Source of the DNA: Altibacter sp.
GTDB taxonomy: Bacteria; Bacteroidota; Bacteroidia; Flavobacteriales; Flavobacteriaceae
Direction: 5' to 3'
Length of the DNA: 41,461 nt
Assembly (NCBI RefSeq): GCF_019913785.1
Contig: NZ_JAIOHK010000016.1
Span: 1-41,461, forward strand
Part shown: piece after piece, positions 1 to 8,759 of the stretch
Position numbering within the stretch: the stretch's first letter is position 1
How the letters are laid out: each line of letters starts with the position of its first letter
Translations under genes and position numbers: made by a program
Notes under the pieces: generated by a model
What the model saw: the letters and a program-made list of their open reading frames with translations, nothing else
Databases searched by the model: none
Told to the model about the DNA's origin: nothing

Positions 1-197
1 GTGGAATCGGGAGCTGTTTTTGAAAGAATCTGCTCGGGGTACACCCCTGATATTTTTCGGTAATCCTCCACCACCGAGAGATATACATCGCCGGGCCAAT
101 CTCGCGTGTCTATATGGCCTGAAAACTCATACTGCCCTTGACAAATTAAGGGAAGAAAGCCAAATACAGCCAGAAATAGAATTGTCGTACTCTTCAT
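1..197 (-). CDS. Secreted protein, N-terminal fragment (cut by window edge)
   Basis: Reading the minus strand from an ATG at 197 gives 65 codons open to the window edge. The first 20 or so residues form a clear Sec signal peptide (MKSTT, a hydrophobic core, then LICQG-QYEF), so the product is exported or membrane-anchored. The mature part begins YEFSGHIDTRDWPGDVYLSVVEDYRK and continues to the edge. This beginning vaguely resembles flavobacterial membrane-bound regulators with an N-terminal extracytoplasmic domain, but that is recollection and not something the fragment proves. The gene diverges from the small membrane peptide gene at 301. Reading frame and signal peptide are solid, and the function is unknown. 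Confidence 0.75.
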   Translation of the reverse strand, partial: MKSTTILFLAVFGFLPLICQGQYEFSGHIDTRDWPGDVYLSVVEDYRKISGVYPEQILSKTAPDS

Positions 198-300
198 AAT
201 CGCGTACTAATATAACCACAATGTCACTGCAAACCAACACCTGTAACAAAAGCAAATTCGGTAGACCTATTAATAAACTATTAATCGTAAATTTGTAACT

Positions 301-459
301 ATGAGTATATGGAGAGTATTGCTTTCTATTTTGTTTCCACCACTTGCCGTAATCGATAAAGGATGCGGATCTATTTTAATCGTTTTAATATTGACGATTT
401 GTGGCTGGATACCCGGAGTGATCGCCGCATTGATAATTTTAAATAACCCAAAAAGATAA
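301..459 (+). CDS. YqaE/Pmp3 family small membrane protein
   Basis: This 52-residue ORF reads MSIWRVLLSILFPPLAVIDK, then GCGSILIVLILTICGWIPGV and IAALIILNNPKR. The PPLAV motif, the GCG turn and the GWIPGVIxAL motif between two hydrophobic segments are the hallmarks of the Pmp3/YqaE (UPF0057) family. These are two-helix membrane peptides linked in bacteria, yeast and plants to salt, cold or membrane stress. Its TAA shares an A with the next ATG (TAATG at 457-461), so it is probably translationally coupled to the lipoprotein downstream. A TAAATTTG at 288-295 fits the Bacteroidota -7 element, but it lies only 5 nt from the ATG; if used, the mRNA would be leaderless. Confidence 0.85.
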   Translation: MSIWRVLLSILFPPLAVIDKGCGSILIVLILTICGWIPGVIAALIILNNPKR

Positions 460-1199
460 TGATACTAAAAAAAGTAAGTCTGTTGGTCTGTTTGACATTG
501 GTGCTTTCCAGTTGTCAGTTTACAGAAACCCTTGTTTTAAATGAGGATGGAAGTGGTCGTATGAATATTGAGATGAATATGAACGAGCTCATGGCCTTTG
601 GTGGCAATGAGGCCGATTCGATAGTGTCCAAAATAGATACGATCATTTCGATGAAGCAATTCTTGGCCGAAAAGAAAGATAGTATTTCTCAACTGCCAAA
701 GGAGGAACAAGCAAGTCTGAAAAGAATGGAGAATTACAACATCCATATGATCATGGACAGTGAAACCAAAAAAATGCTTTTCAATATATATACCGACTTT
801 ACCAATATAGAGGAGGCCAATGATTTGATGATGGGGTTGGATAAGACTTCGAGCCTGATGCCCGGGGTGAATAATGCCTCATCGGTAGAGGGAGAAGAGA
901 GTACAGACAATGTTATGGGTGTGGCCTATTCGTATAAGAAGGGTAAATTTTCACGTGATGCCTTCATAAAAGACAAGGTGAGACACCAGCAACAGGTAGA
1001 CAGCATGAAAAATACTGAATCCTTTATGAGCAGTATGGTATACAAATTGAAGTATACCTTTCCCCGGAAAATTGTAAAGTCATCTATAGAAGATGCAACA
1101 TTCTCTTTAGATGGTAAAACCATTGAGGTCGAACGCAGTTTCGTAGATTATTTTAAAAACCCGGATATATTGGATTTGGAGCTGGAGTTTGAAAAATGA
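459..1199 (+). CDS. Putative lipoprotein, 246 aa, function unknown
   Basis: The N-terminus is a lipoprotein signal peptide: MILKKV, a hydrophobic stretch, and a lipobox LSSC with Cys at residue 19. The mature protein is mixed alpha/beta and rich in acidic and Met residues, with LVLNEDGSGRMNIEMNMNEL just after the anchor and no transmembrane segment. That opening (FTETLVLNEDGSGR) recalls uncharacterised Bacteroidota lipoproteins whose first strands read like an outer-membrane-associated beta domain. The start overlaps the stop of the YqaE-like gene by one base, implying one transcript. The next gene, another lipoprotein, follows after 46 bp on the same strand. I do not recognise the family well enough to assign a function. 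Confidence 0.75.
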   Translation: MILKKVSLLVCLTLVLSSCQFTETLVLNEDGSGRMNIEMNMNELMAFGGNEADSIVSKIDTIISMKQFLAEKKDSISQLPKEEQASLKRMENYNIHMIMDSETKKMLFNIYTDFTNIEEANDLMMGLDKTSSLMPGVNNASSVEGEESTDNVMGVAYSYKKGKFSRDAFIKDKVRHQQQVDSMKNTESFMSSMVYKLKYTFPRKIVKSSIEDATFSLDGKTIEVERSFVDYFKNPDILDLELEFEK

Positions 1200-1245
1200 T
1201 GTATATTGATAGTACCAAAATGTAGTAATTTAAATAACCAATAAG

Positions 1246-1770
1246 ATGAAAGTAGTATTTTTTTTAATTCCCTTTATACTGTTTAGCAGTTGTAAAACAA
1301 AAGCCGATAAAGTGATTACACTCGACAATCAAATTAAGAATGTGAATAGTGAATGCCCTGCTGAAGCTGTATGTACTATGGATGTGCAAAAAAATAAAAG
1401 CCTTCTTATCAAGGAGGATGGCACCGGAGCTTTGTATCCCGAAATTGTAGCAGGAGATAAAACGGTTGTGGTGTATACTTTCTTAAGAAAAGGGCCGGAG
1501 GGAACTGTGGATGGGGATTATTCGGAAACTATCCATTTTGAGATTCCAAATGGAACAACTACTTCAAGTTTTACCGACGCTTCCTTGAAAGATGCCAAAT
1601 TATTGTTCGGAAAGCATTGTTATTGTAAGGGTGAAGCGGGATATTATCGCGTAGAGAGAGGAAGTCTAAAGGTGATAAAAAGCGAGTCCTCGGTAACATT
1701 TGACCTTAGGTTTAAAATGGAACATCCCTCACACGAACTGAACAACATTAAACAAACTACTTCCTTATAG
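1246..1770 (+). CDS. Putative lipoprotein, 174 aa, function unknown
   Basis: MKVVFFLIPFILFSSCKTKADK is a short lipoprotein signal with Cys at residue 16. The mature part has a predicted all-beta character, with VVVYTFLRKGPEGTVDGDYS and a later pair of close cysteines (KHCYCKGEAGYYRVERGSLK) that could form a disulfide or bind metal. It ends in a Ser/Thr-rich beta segment (SSVTFDLRFKMEHPS). It is probably the last gene of a short run with the YqaE-like gene and the 246-aa lipoprotein, because a strong hairpin terminator follows the stop within 11 bp. Small lipoproteins of this kind are common in Flavobacteriaceae, and nothing here allows a more specific call. Confidence 0.75.
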   Translation: MKVVFFLIPFILFSSCKTKADKVITLDNQIKNVNSECPAEAVCTMDVQKNKSLLIKEDGTGALYPEIVAGDKTVVVYTFLRKGPEGTVDGDYSETIHFEIPNGTTTSSFTDASLKDAKLLFGKHCYCKGEAGYYRVERGSLKVIKSESSVTFDLRFKMEHPSHELNNIKQTTSL

Positions 1771-1773
1771 TAT

Positions 1774-1806
1774 AAAAAAAGGCTGTCTATTTAGACAGCC
1801 TTTTTT
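1774..1806. terminator. Bidirectional intrinsic terminator
   Basis: GGCTGTC (1781-1787) and GACAGCC (1794-1800) form a perfect stem around a 6-nt loop, flanked by seven A on the left and six T on the right. It therefore works for both strands and sits between the converging 174-aa lipoprotein gene and the T9SS metalloprotease gene. Confidence 0.85.
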
Positions 1807-1825
1807 CTTTTTAAACTATTAATCT

Positions 1826-4081
1826 CTAGAGTTTAATTAGTTTCTTATTTACTACACTATCTCCATTTTTAACTACTAGGAAATACATGCCACTGTTTAT
1901 TGTGGTGTAATTAAGTGTTGTATTAAACAAACTTGATGTTGAAACATCTTCAAATACCTGACGGCTAATTTGTCTTCCTCTTAGGTCGTACAATGAAATA
2001 TTAATTTTCTCATCGGATGCAGGAGTGAAGGCTAGGTTGTAGCTTCCAGTTGATGGGTTTGGCCATAGGGCGAAATTGTCGAAATTAAAATCTGTTGTTG
2101 CCAAAGATCCTTCCACCGTGATAACACCGTCATTTAGGTCGTAGAAAATATTGTCTGAACCGATGACCATTAATCTACCTCCAGTCGTGTTCACTACAGG
2201 AACCCATACATCGTGACTTCCATCATTTGGCGTGTCATCGGCAATTTGCATAGGGTAGGTCTGTCCGTTATCGGTCGAAAAGAAAATGTCTACCGTAGCA
2301 CAATTTACCGGTGCTCCGTCAGATCCTGCTACATCCCATGTTATAGTTTCGAATCCTTGTGTTTGCCATGTGGTGGCTGTATTTTGAGATGTAACCACAA
2401 AAGGTCCTGAAGCTCCATCAACAGTTACCACCATATTATCACTCGCCGATGATGCACCACCTGCAACATTATCACGCACCGTATATCTAAAGTTCATAGT
2501 ACGTCCGACAGCAGGAACAACTTCCCATAAACTCTGCGTCTGTCCGGTTAAAACAGTTGCTAAGGCCGGCATATATCTGTCTGGTGATGCAAGCGCATCG
2601 TTGGATCTAAACATAGGTCCGAATACCGATGTATTTTGAGGTGGCATTGTTCCAATTTGTTGATTCATTTGCTCCCAGTTATGCGAAAGCACGTTTCCAC
2701 CATTTGGATCACTTGCGGTTCCTCTTAAAATAAAAGGAGTTGATTTGGGGATGGTGTAATCTGCTCCTGCATCGGCTGTAGGAGGTAAGTTTCCGGTGGG
2801 TGTTTGTACCGCACACTGTCCTGTTCCCGCAGATATAAAATTCCAGATTTCTTGAATACTAATAGCGTGGAAATAATCATCACTTACGTTTTGAACATTT
2901 GGAGGGCAAATTCCGGCATATCCCATGATTGTAGATCCGCTGCCAGGCTCCATGGCAGTTCCGTTATTTCGGTTACCTCCACAAGAATTATTGAAGGAAT
3001 GGTTTGCTCTAAATTGATGTCCCATTTCATGAGAAACAAAATCTACATAAAAGATATCACCTATAGGAGAACTCAAGCCTGTAACTCCTCTTGCCTTTTG
3101 ATTGGTGGTACAAACCACACCTAATCCGGCGATACCACCACCACCTGTACTAAACACGTGACCAATATCATAGTTTGCGTTTCCTATCACAGTATCACAT
3201 GTAGTTTGATTCTGTCCCAACATAGTTCCTCCGCTATTATTCGTATACGGGTCGGTACCTGCAATAAGGAAAATAATGTCTTCATTATTAGCAATAATTT
3301 CCATATGAACGGCGATATCTCTTTCGTATATACCATTAACACGTGTCATTGCTGTATTCATCGCTGTAAGCACGGCTGCTTTTTTAACTGCATCTGTAGC
3401 ACCGGGATCAATCCCTTGATTTGTTAGGTGAAACTGTGCGTATTCTCCCGTACAGGCCAAGGCCAAACGAAACGTTCTCAGCATACCATCGTCTGCATTT
3501 TCAGGAGCATTAGATAAGTCTATTTCGGCTCTTTCCTGAATTAAACATTCAAAACTTCTAGAATCTGCCTCTAGGGAAGCTCTGGTATAGCTTATATAAT
3601 AGTTATTGTCTTTGGTATAAGTATCTATGTATATAGTACTGTAATTCACAGATGAAATCATAGCGTGTAAACCATCATTTTCTGAAAAACTAAATCGTGC
3701 AATTGCCGAAGGGTCATCTATACCTTGTGCCATGTAGGAACGAATATTTGGATGTCTTTCCTGAAGGGCTGGAGCAAAACTAGATGCTTCATACACACGA
3801 AAACGCTCCAGCTTCCCATTCTGAGTTGGAAAGTCGACGATTACATTTGAATTACTTGTGTATCTAACCGGGGCTTGTGCCAATACATCTCTTAAGGAAG
3901 CTGTATTTAACGCAAACAGTTGAAATTCCTGAGGAAAACTATTTCTGAATGCTTTTTCAATATGGTCTGTTTCACTCTCAGAAGCTATTTCCCAAGGTGA
4001 AAAGGAGTTCTGGGCATTTATCCCAAAACAAAAAATTAGGAGGGATAAAGTGAGAATTGTTTTAAAGGTACTTTTTTTCAT
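1826..4081 (-). CDS. Secreted reprolysin-like zinc metalloprotease with T9SS sorting domain
   Basis: This 751-aa protein starts with a signal peptide (MKKSTFKTILTLSLLIFCFG, cut after INAQ). The catalytic site is a metzincin motif, HEMGHQFRANH, with zinc ligands His351, His355 and His361 and general base Glu352. A Met-turn follows in STIMGYAG (Met387). Residues 25-200 look like a propeptide. After the protease comes an Ig/PKD-like stretch (PPTADAGADYTIPKS) and then a second beta domain. The last 80 residues are a T9SS type A sorting domain (FALWPNPSTGSYNL to VNKKLIKL), so the protein should be exported by the Por/Gld system present at the other end of this window. In the usual metzincin motif HEXXHXXGXXH the residue before the last XXH is Gly; here it is Arg358. 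The role is probably extracellular protein breakdown. Confidence 0.9.
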   Translation of the reverse strand: MKKSTFKTILTLSLLIFCFGINAQNSFSPWEIASESETDHIEKAFRNSFPQEFQLFALNTASLRDVLAQAPVRYTSNSNVIVDFPTQNGKLERFRVYEASSFAPALQERHPNIRSYMAQGIDDPSAIARFSFSENDGLHAMISSVNYSTIYIDTYTKDNNYYISYTRASLEADSRSFECLIQERAEIDLSNAPENADDGMLRTFRLALACTGEYAQFHLTNQGIDPGATDAVKKAAVLTAMNTAMTRVNGIYERDIAVHMEIIANNEDIIFLIAGTDPYTNNSGGTMLGQNQTTCDTVIGNANYDIGHVFSTGGGGIAGLGVVCTTNQKARGVTGLSSPIGDIFYVDFVSHEMGHQFRANHSFNNSCGGNRNNGTAMEPGSGSTIMGYAGICPPNVQNVSDDYFHAISIQEIWNFISAGTGQCAVQTPTGNLPPTADAGADYTIPKSTPFILRGTASDPNGGNVLSHNWEQMNQQIGTMPPQNTSVFGPMFRSNDALASPDRYMPALATVLTGQTQSLWEVVPAVGRTMNFRYTVRDNVAGGASSASDNMVVTVDGASGPFVVTSQNTATTWQTQGFETITWDVAGSDGAPVNCATVDIFFSTDNGQTYPMQIADDTPNDGSHDVWVPVVNTTGGRLMVIGSDNIFYDLNDGVITVEGSLATTDFNFDNFALWPNPSTGSYNLAFTPASDEKINISLYDLRGRQISRQVFEDVSTSSLFNTTLNYTTINSGMYFLVVKNGDSVVNKKLIKL

Positions 4082-4246
4082 GACATTGGTTTTAAGGTAT
4101 TAATCATTGTAAAAATATAACACTTTATTCAATTTTGGTAATAGATCGCTAATCTATTGTCGTTTTAACGTTAAAAAAACTTCAAAATGGAATCGATTTA
4201 TTCAATTTATTGATAATTTTACCCTTCATTACAATCAATTGCTTTT

Positions 4247-4960
4247 TTGAACAAGGATATAGATATTATCGATTTAGGCCTAAGAGATTACAAGGAGATT
4301 TGGGACTTTCAAGAGCAGCTTTTTCAAGAGATTTTAGCCATTAAGATAAAAAATCGGAGGGAAGAGACAAACCTAGATACCCCCAACTACTTTTTGTTAG
4401 TGGAGCATCCTCATGTGTATACTTTGGGCAAAAGTGGTGATCTATCCAATTTATTGATTACTGAAGAAAAGCTCGCGGCGATAAACGCCAGTTTTTATAA
4501 GATAAATCGCGGTGGTGACATTACTTATCACGGCCCTGGGCAAATAGTAGGCTATCCCATTATAGATCTCGAAAATTACTTTACCGATATTCACAAATAC
4601 CTGCGTTTCTTGGAAGAAATGGTCATACTTACCTTAGCTGAGTATGGTTTAAAAGCCGAACGCTCCAAGGGAGAAACTGGAGTTTGGCTGGATGTGGGGA
4701 CTCCCTTCGCACGAAAAATATGCGCCATGGGTGTACGAGCCAGTAGATGGGTCACCATGCATGGTTTTGCCCTAAATGTGAATGCCAATCTTGGGTATTT
4801 CGATCATATGATTCCTTGTGGAATTAAAGGTAAGGCCGTGACTTCGTTACACGTTGAATTAGGTAAAACTGAAGTTTCCATGGAAGAAGTAAAAGAAAAA
4901 TTACTAAAGCACTTTTTACAATTATTTGAAGCAAAAGTGGTTGAAAAGATAAATCAATAA
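4247..4960 (+). CDS. lipB: Octanoyltransferase LipB (lipoyl(octanoyl) transferase)
   Basis: LipB moves octanoyl from acyl carrier protein to the lipoyl domains of 2-oxo-acid dehydrogenases and the glycine cleavage H protein, the first step of endogenous lipoate synthesis in the cytosol. The sequence shows the family signature RGGDITYHGPGQIVGYPIIDL near residues 88-108, the catalytic Lys157 (ARKICAMG) and the acyl-accepting Cys191 (IPCGIKGKAVTSL). The 237-residue length matches the family. The start is a TTG at 4247; no upstream ATG fits, and the first Met inside the frame comes too late to keep the N-terminal domain. The gene stands alone, ends in a shared terminator with the convergent gene at 4998, and is preceded by 165 bp with no evident gene. 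Confidence 0.93.
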   Translation: MNKDIDIIDLGLRDYKEIWDFQEQLFQEILAIKIKNRREETNLDTPNYFLLVEHPHVYTLGKSGDLSNLLITEEKLAAINASFYKINRGGDITYHGPGQIVGYPIIDLENYFTDIHKYLRFLEEMVILTLAEYGLKAERSKGETGVWLDVGTPFARKICAMGVRASRWVTMHGFALNVNANLGYFDHMIPCGIKGKAVTSLHVELGKTEVSMEEVKEKLLKHFLQLFEAKVVEKINQ

Positions 4961-4990
4961 AAAAACCGCAGTCTGGCTGCGGTTTTTTTT
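4961..4990. terminator. Bidirectional intrinsic terminator
   Basis: CCGCAG (4966-4971) pairs with CTGCGG (4977-4982) around TCTGG, extended by A-T pairs from the flanking A5 and T8 runs. It lies between lipB and the converging 232-aa gene and should serve both. Confidence 0.85.
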
Positions 4991-4997
4991 ATTTGAA

Positions 4998-5696
4998 TTA
5001 CTTACTAAAGGAAGTTAACAAGCTGTACCCATCCAATTTTCCTCGTTTGTTGTAGTCCTCAGTCTTAACTACGCCTACGCCTTCGGCGATCCATTGCTTG
5101 GAAGACCTGCTTTGGTTAGCGGCCATCGATTTCAGTACCATGGTTTGTGTAAGCACATAACATTCGAATGTACCCGCTGGAGTTGTTAGGGTTTCTTTTG
5201 CCAATACCTTTCTTTCGGTGATTACTGTCTGCATGTTAATATTCATACCAGATATGCTAATTTTTATGTTTAAATCGGCGTCGGGTAGTGATTGCCCTAC
5301 CGATAGATCATTTGGAAGTTCAAGATTTGTTCCCGTGATTTCCGTATCCACGTCCATGTCGCCATAGGCATCCATCATATCAGGGCGCATCAATGACTTA
5401 AAATCTATAGAGACAACACCATTTTTGCATGTTGCATCATATTCGGAGGCACTTATTTGTTTGCCTTTTTCATCGATGAGCTGGGTAGTCATAGAAGCGG
5501 TTTGGGAGCTTCCGGTATTGGTAATTTTTAGGATATGATATTCCACCATTCCGGAAAGCTTCCCCTTACCGTCATACAGCGATAATTGTGATTTGGCCCC
5601 TTCCGAAAAAGGATAAAATTTGCTGCAACTGTATTGAGCCGAAACGGTTAGAGATAGCATCAATAGGGTTGATAGAAAGAGAATGTTTTTTTTCAT
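4998..5696 (-). CDS. Secreted TapB-like (DUF3108-type) protein, 232 aa
   Basis: A signal peptide (MKKNILFLSTLLMLSLTVSA) precedes a mature domain beginning QYSCSKFYPFSEGAKSQLSL. The body has the shape of flavobacterial proteins I recall annotated as TapB/DUF3108-like: an opening CSKFYP, a central segment with ELPNDLSVGQSLPDADLNIK, then TTPAGTFECYVLTQT and a final WIAEGVGVVKTEDYNKRGKL. The pattern resembles a lipocalin-like or beta-barrel sandwich that reports or binds something in the periplasm, but no biochemical function is known to me. It starts 22 bp after the OmpA-type gene on the same strand, so it is probably the last member of a five-gene envelope operon that runs from 9221 to here. 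Confidence 0.8.
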   Translation of the reverse strand: MKKNILFLSTLLMLSLTVSAQYSCSKFYPFSEGAKSQLSLYDGKGKLSGMVEYHILKITNTGSSQTASMTTQLIDEKGKQISASEYDATCKNGVVSIDFKSLMRPDMMDAYGDMDVDTEITGTNLELPNDLSVGQSLPDADLNIKISISGMNINMQTVITERKVLAKETLTTPAGTFECYVLTQTMVLKSMAANQSRSSKQWIAEGVGVVKTEDYNKRGKLDGYSLLTSFSK

Positions 5697-5718
5697 AATT
5701 ATAGGATTTATTTTTAGT

Positions 5719-7452
5719 TTAATTTTTTGGCAGCACTAGTATTTCTACCCGTCTGTTTTTCTGTTTGTTTTCTTCCGAATCGTTGGCGGCTATCGGCTGA
5801 CTTTCGCCGTAGCCAATAACCTTAAAGGTGTATTGCTTTGCTAATTTCTGTTTTAAGTAGTTGCTAACTTCACGGGCCCTGTTTTCAGACAGGGTTTTAT
5901 TGCTTTGCGGACTTCCAACATTATCGGTATGTCCTTCCACGATAATAGTTCCGCTGGGAATTTCTGCTACCGCATCGGCAAGTTTTTGTAATGCAGCAGC
6001 AGATTCCTTCAGCTTAAATTCACCGGTATCGAAGAGCACGGCACTGTCCAAATTCAACCGAAGCGCTCCGCCTATGGTAGCAACTGCATCCACATCGGCA
6101 CCCGGAAGTGTACTGAACGTATTCAAATCGGTCAGGCGGACATAGTTGAAGGTTTCGCCGGGTTTTACAAAACCTTCTATATCTACCTTAGCGGTGCCTC
6201 CTTCTATTTTCCCAATTTCAATCCAGTCATTTCCATTTTTGGATATTGCCAGTTTGGTAGGTTCGATCTGCCCCATTTCAAAAACATAGAGATCAGGGCC
6301 ATTTACATTTGTCAAGGTGTTATCACTGAATTCTAGCGTCAATACTCCATTAATTCCAAGATTTCCGATCCGCGGATCGGCCGATCTAAAATTTTCCAAG
6401 GCCATATCGGGTTCGCCTATGGTTCCGGGAGCATTGGAACCCGGTGTCGATCCCAGTACGTGTGATACAACCCGGTCTGCAAACGACAGGCTTCCAAACG
6501 GCAAATAGATATATTTTCGGCGGGCGTCTATATAGGTGTTGCCAATATCATCATCACTGCCATACCAGTTGGGATTCAAATTATAGAATTCCTCTTTTGC
6601 AGCAGTGGCCATTTTAATAAAGCGACTGGGCTCCTTGCTTTGCCTTTTTTTGAATAGGGTGATAATCGCTTTAAACCCTTCCGTACACGTGGCCGAATTT
6701 AAATGAGTGACTACCGCTTCCGGTACTTCAAAATTCAGGGCAGCTTTTGCCATTTTTGAATTTGAAAGCTTCTCGGTTGGTGGAAATGGTTTTAATAATT
6801 CTAGTTCAGCCTTCGTTATTTCCAATAAGTCACACAGTATTGGAATTCTGTTTTCACTAGAGGCAACGCCCAGTCGTCTTAATGTGGTCTGTGATTCAAT
6901 GCGGCTTTTCAAAAGATACGCCCCTAAAAGATCTTCCACAAAGCTGCCTGAATAATTATTGACCCATTCTCGGATTCTAGTTATTCCATCAATTTCAAAT
7001 CCTTTCGAAATAGAGCCATGGGTGACCTTTCGCTCAATAGAATTTTTAAAGCGGTTCAATTTATTGGTGTCGTTGGAAAGATGTGTTTTCAAATCGTTTA
7101 AGTTAATCTGAAATTCCTTACCATTGTCCAAAACTATAGTATTATTATTGCTTTCACGGGTCTTTATAGTACTTAACTCGGTGTACATATTCATTTCTTC
7201 TTCACTAAGCGCATCCTTTGATATGTAGACATACCGTTCATTGATTTCGAAAATAGAGGTATCTGAGGAGGGCTTTTGGTCCGATTCATTATCCTTGGAC
7301 TCGGCATCGTCAAACGATGCATCCTCTGTTTCCGGAAGCACTTCCATTTCGACAGTATTATTTTCTGAAACGTCTTTATTCGCATCCTTTTCGGAAGTGT
7401 TCCTGCAGGATACGAGCAACAACACCGCTAATAATAAATTAAAAGGTTTCAT
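5719..7452 (-). CDS. OmpA family lipoprotein with C-terminal peptidoglycan-binding domain
   Basis: The ATG at 7452 gives a 577-aa lipoprotein (MKPFNLLLAVLLLVSCRN, with the lipobox Cys at residue 16). A TTG six bases upstream is also in frame, but the ATG lies just past the preceding stop and gives the cleaner signal. Residues of roughly 30-290 are charged and probably helical. A beta-rich surface domain follows (FADRVVSHVLGSTPGSNAPG, later DLYVFEMGQIEPTKLAISKN). The last 115 residues are a classic OmpA domain, with IIVEGHTDNVGSPQSNKTLS, ENRAREVSNYL and a final NRRVEILVLPKN, which binds diaminopimelate-type peptidoglycan. The protein would link the outer membrane to the cell wall. It sits in the operon with the 434-aa gene directly upstream. 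Confidence 0.9.
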   Translation of the reverse strand: MKPFNLLLAVLLLVSCRNTSEKDANKDVSENNTVEMEVLPETEDASFDDAESKDNESDQKPSSDTSIFEINERYVYISKDALSEEEMNMYTELSTIKTRESNNNTIVLDNGKEFQINLNDLKTHLSNDTNKLNRFKNSIERKVTHGSISKGFEIDGITRIREWVNNYSGSFVEDLLGAYLLKSRIESQTTLRRLGVASSENRIPILCDLLEITKAELELLKPFPPTEKLSNSKMAKAALNFEVPEAVVTHLNSATCTEGFKAIITLFKKRQSKEPSRFIKMATAAKEEFYNLNPNWYGSDDDIGNTYIDARRKYIYLPFGSLSFADRVVSHVLGSTPGSNAPGTIGEPDMALENFRSADPRIGNLGINGVLTLEFSDNTLTNVNGPDLYVFEMGQIEPTKLAISKNGNDWIEIGKIEGGTAKVDIEGFVKPGETFNYVRLTDLNTFSTLPGADVDAVATIGGALRLNLDSAVLFDTGEFKLKESAAALQKLADAVAEIPSGTIIVEGHTDNVGSPQSNKTLSENRAREVSNYLKQKLAKQYTFKVIGYGESQPIAANDSEENKQKNRRVEILVLPKN

Positions 7453-7454
7453 GA

Positions 7455-8759
7455 TCAATCGGGTCTTTTATAATGCATGGCGGTAAATTCATAATACATA
7501 TAGCCAAAACGATCGTACCAGTCTGAAATACCGTGTTGGGCTTCACATTCGTTCAATTTCATCAAGGCGCGTTTCTGGCCTTCTAAAAGATCTCTATACT
7601 TATTGTCATAGGCTTTCTGAAGATTCTTAATAGATTTCTCGATCTTTCTGCGCTCCGACTGCCACGCCAAGCCGGATACACCGTGTATCCCCGATACATT
7701 GTCGCCAAAAGATATGGCAGCGTCGGTAAAGGTTTTGGTACAATTATAGATTGTTTTTAGGCGTTCGAAGCTATACCGAGTGGTATTAAAATCGGAGCGG
7801 GCTTCTACAAAACAGCTGCCACATTCGTCGGTTTCACAAAAACTGGGCACTCGTGGCATCCCCGGAGGAGGTACCGAACTAATACAATCGCCCAACCCTG
7901 TATACGAGTCGTACAAATCTCTAACGGTTTTGTAGCGCTCATCATCTCGAATTATTTCACCTACTTCACCCAGGCGATCCAAGCCTTCATCCAAAGCTTC
8001 AACACCTGCTTCAACTTCTTCACGGAGCCATTCTTCGTAGGAACCATCTTCCAATGCACCGGAACCGAATGTTTCAACTCCTTGTGCAAACCCGGACATA
8101 GAAGCGCCTAAACCGAACAATAATAGAAGCATGGTGGTTTTTTTTCTTGAAAGGACTTTCGATGCCAAAAAACCAATCACCAAAAGCGCTACTCCAAGCA
8201 AAATATACAAAATAGTATTTGAGGAATCTGAACTTTTCGAATTCCCTCCTGAAGCCGAATCTTCACCGCCCTCGATGGTATCTTTATCCGCCTTCTTAAA
8301 AGCCGACCCTAAGAACTCTTCCACGGGTTCGCTTGCATAAATAATGATGGAATAATTTATCTTTTTCCCTGTGGGTACTATCTTAAAACCGAAATCCCCT
8401 TCGGTACGAAGCTTAAAATTTACAATCCCGTTCTTCGATCCACCGGTAGTGGCAGTCCGCTCCACTTCATTCCAGGTATTCTTAGCTAATTCCACTGTGA
8501 AATTTGGACTGCCGAAATTGCTAAAAATGAAAACATCGATAAATTGATACATACTACAGCCATTCACATAATAATATTGGGGCTCGTCCATCATGGTCGA
8601 ATTTGCTATAATACTTTTGGCTCCTTGCTTCGATTTAACATCTTGGAGTTCTAACTTTACAGGCTTTATTTTCTCGTCCAATGTATATGGCTGTGCTTTT
8701 GCTGAAAAGCCAATGCCAATGACTAGAATAAGTGAAATTAATAGGGCTTTTGTTTTCAT
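7455..8759 (-). CDS. Unrecognised envelope protein with two membrane segments, 434 aa
   Basis: The N-terminus is a signal peptide (MKTKALLISLILVIGIGFSA, KAQ). Residues 24-150 form a beta-type domain with an isolated Cys68. A Ser/Gly-rich acidic linker (EGGEDSASGGNSKSSDSS) follows. Two adjacent hydrophobic segments come next: a true transmembrane helix (about 183-203), then SRKK and a second stretch (about 210-226) that reads like another signal peptide, ending SGFAQ. The C-terminal half is acidic and helical with five Cys (292, 308, 313, 316, 340) and a Pro-rich SVPPPGMPRVP. This layout suggests two exported domains joined, or fused. The stop overlaps the OmpA gene start region and the start overlaps the 96-aa gene (ATGA), so translation is coupled. 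No family recognised. Confidence 0.75.
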   Translation of the reverse strand: MKTKALLISLILVIGIGFSAKAQPYTLDEKIKPVKLELQDVKSKQGAKSIIANSTMMDEPQYYYVNGCSMYQFIDVFIFSNFGSPNFTVELAKNTWNEVERTATTGGSKNGIVNFKLRTEGDFGFKIVPTGKKINYSIIIYASEPVEEFLGSAFKKADKDTIEGGEDSASGGNSKSSDSSNTILYILLGVALLVIGFLASKVLSRKKTTMLLLLFGLGASMSGFAQGVETFGSGALEDGSYEEWLREEVEAGVEALDEGLDRLGEVGEIIRDDERYKTVRDLYDSYTGLGDCISSVPPPGMPRVPSFCETDECGSCFVEARSDFNTTRYSFERLKTIYNCTKTFTDAAISFGDNVSGIHGVSGLAWQSERRKIEKSIKNLQKAYDNKYRDLLEGQKRALMKLNECEAQHGISDWYDRFGYMYYEFTAMHYKRPD

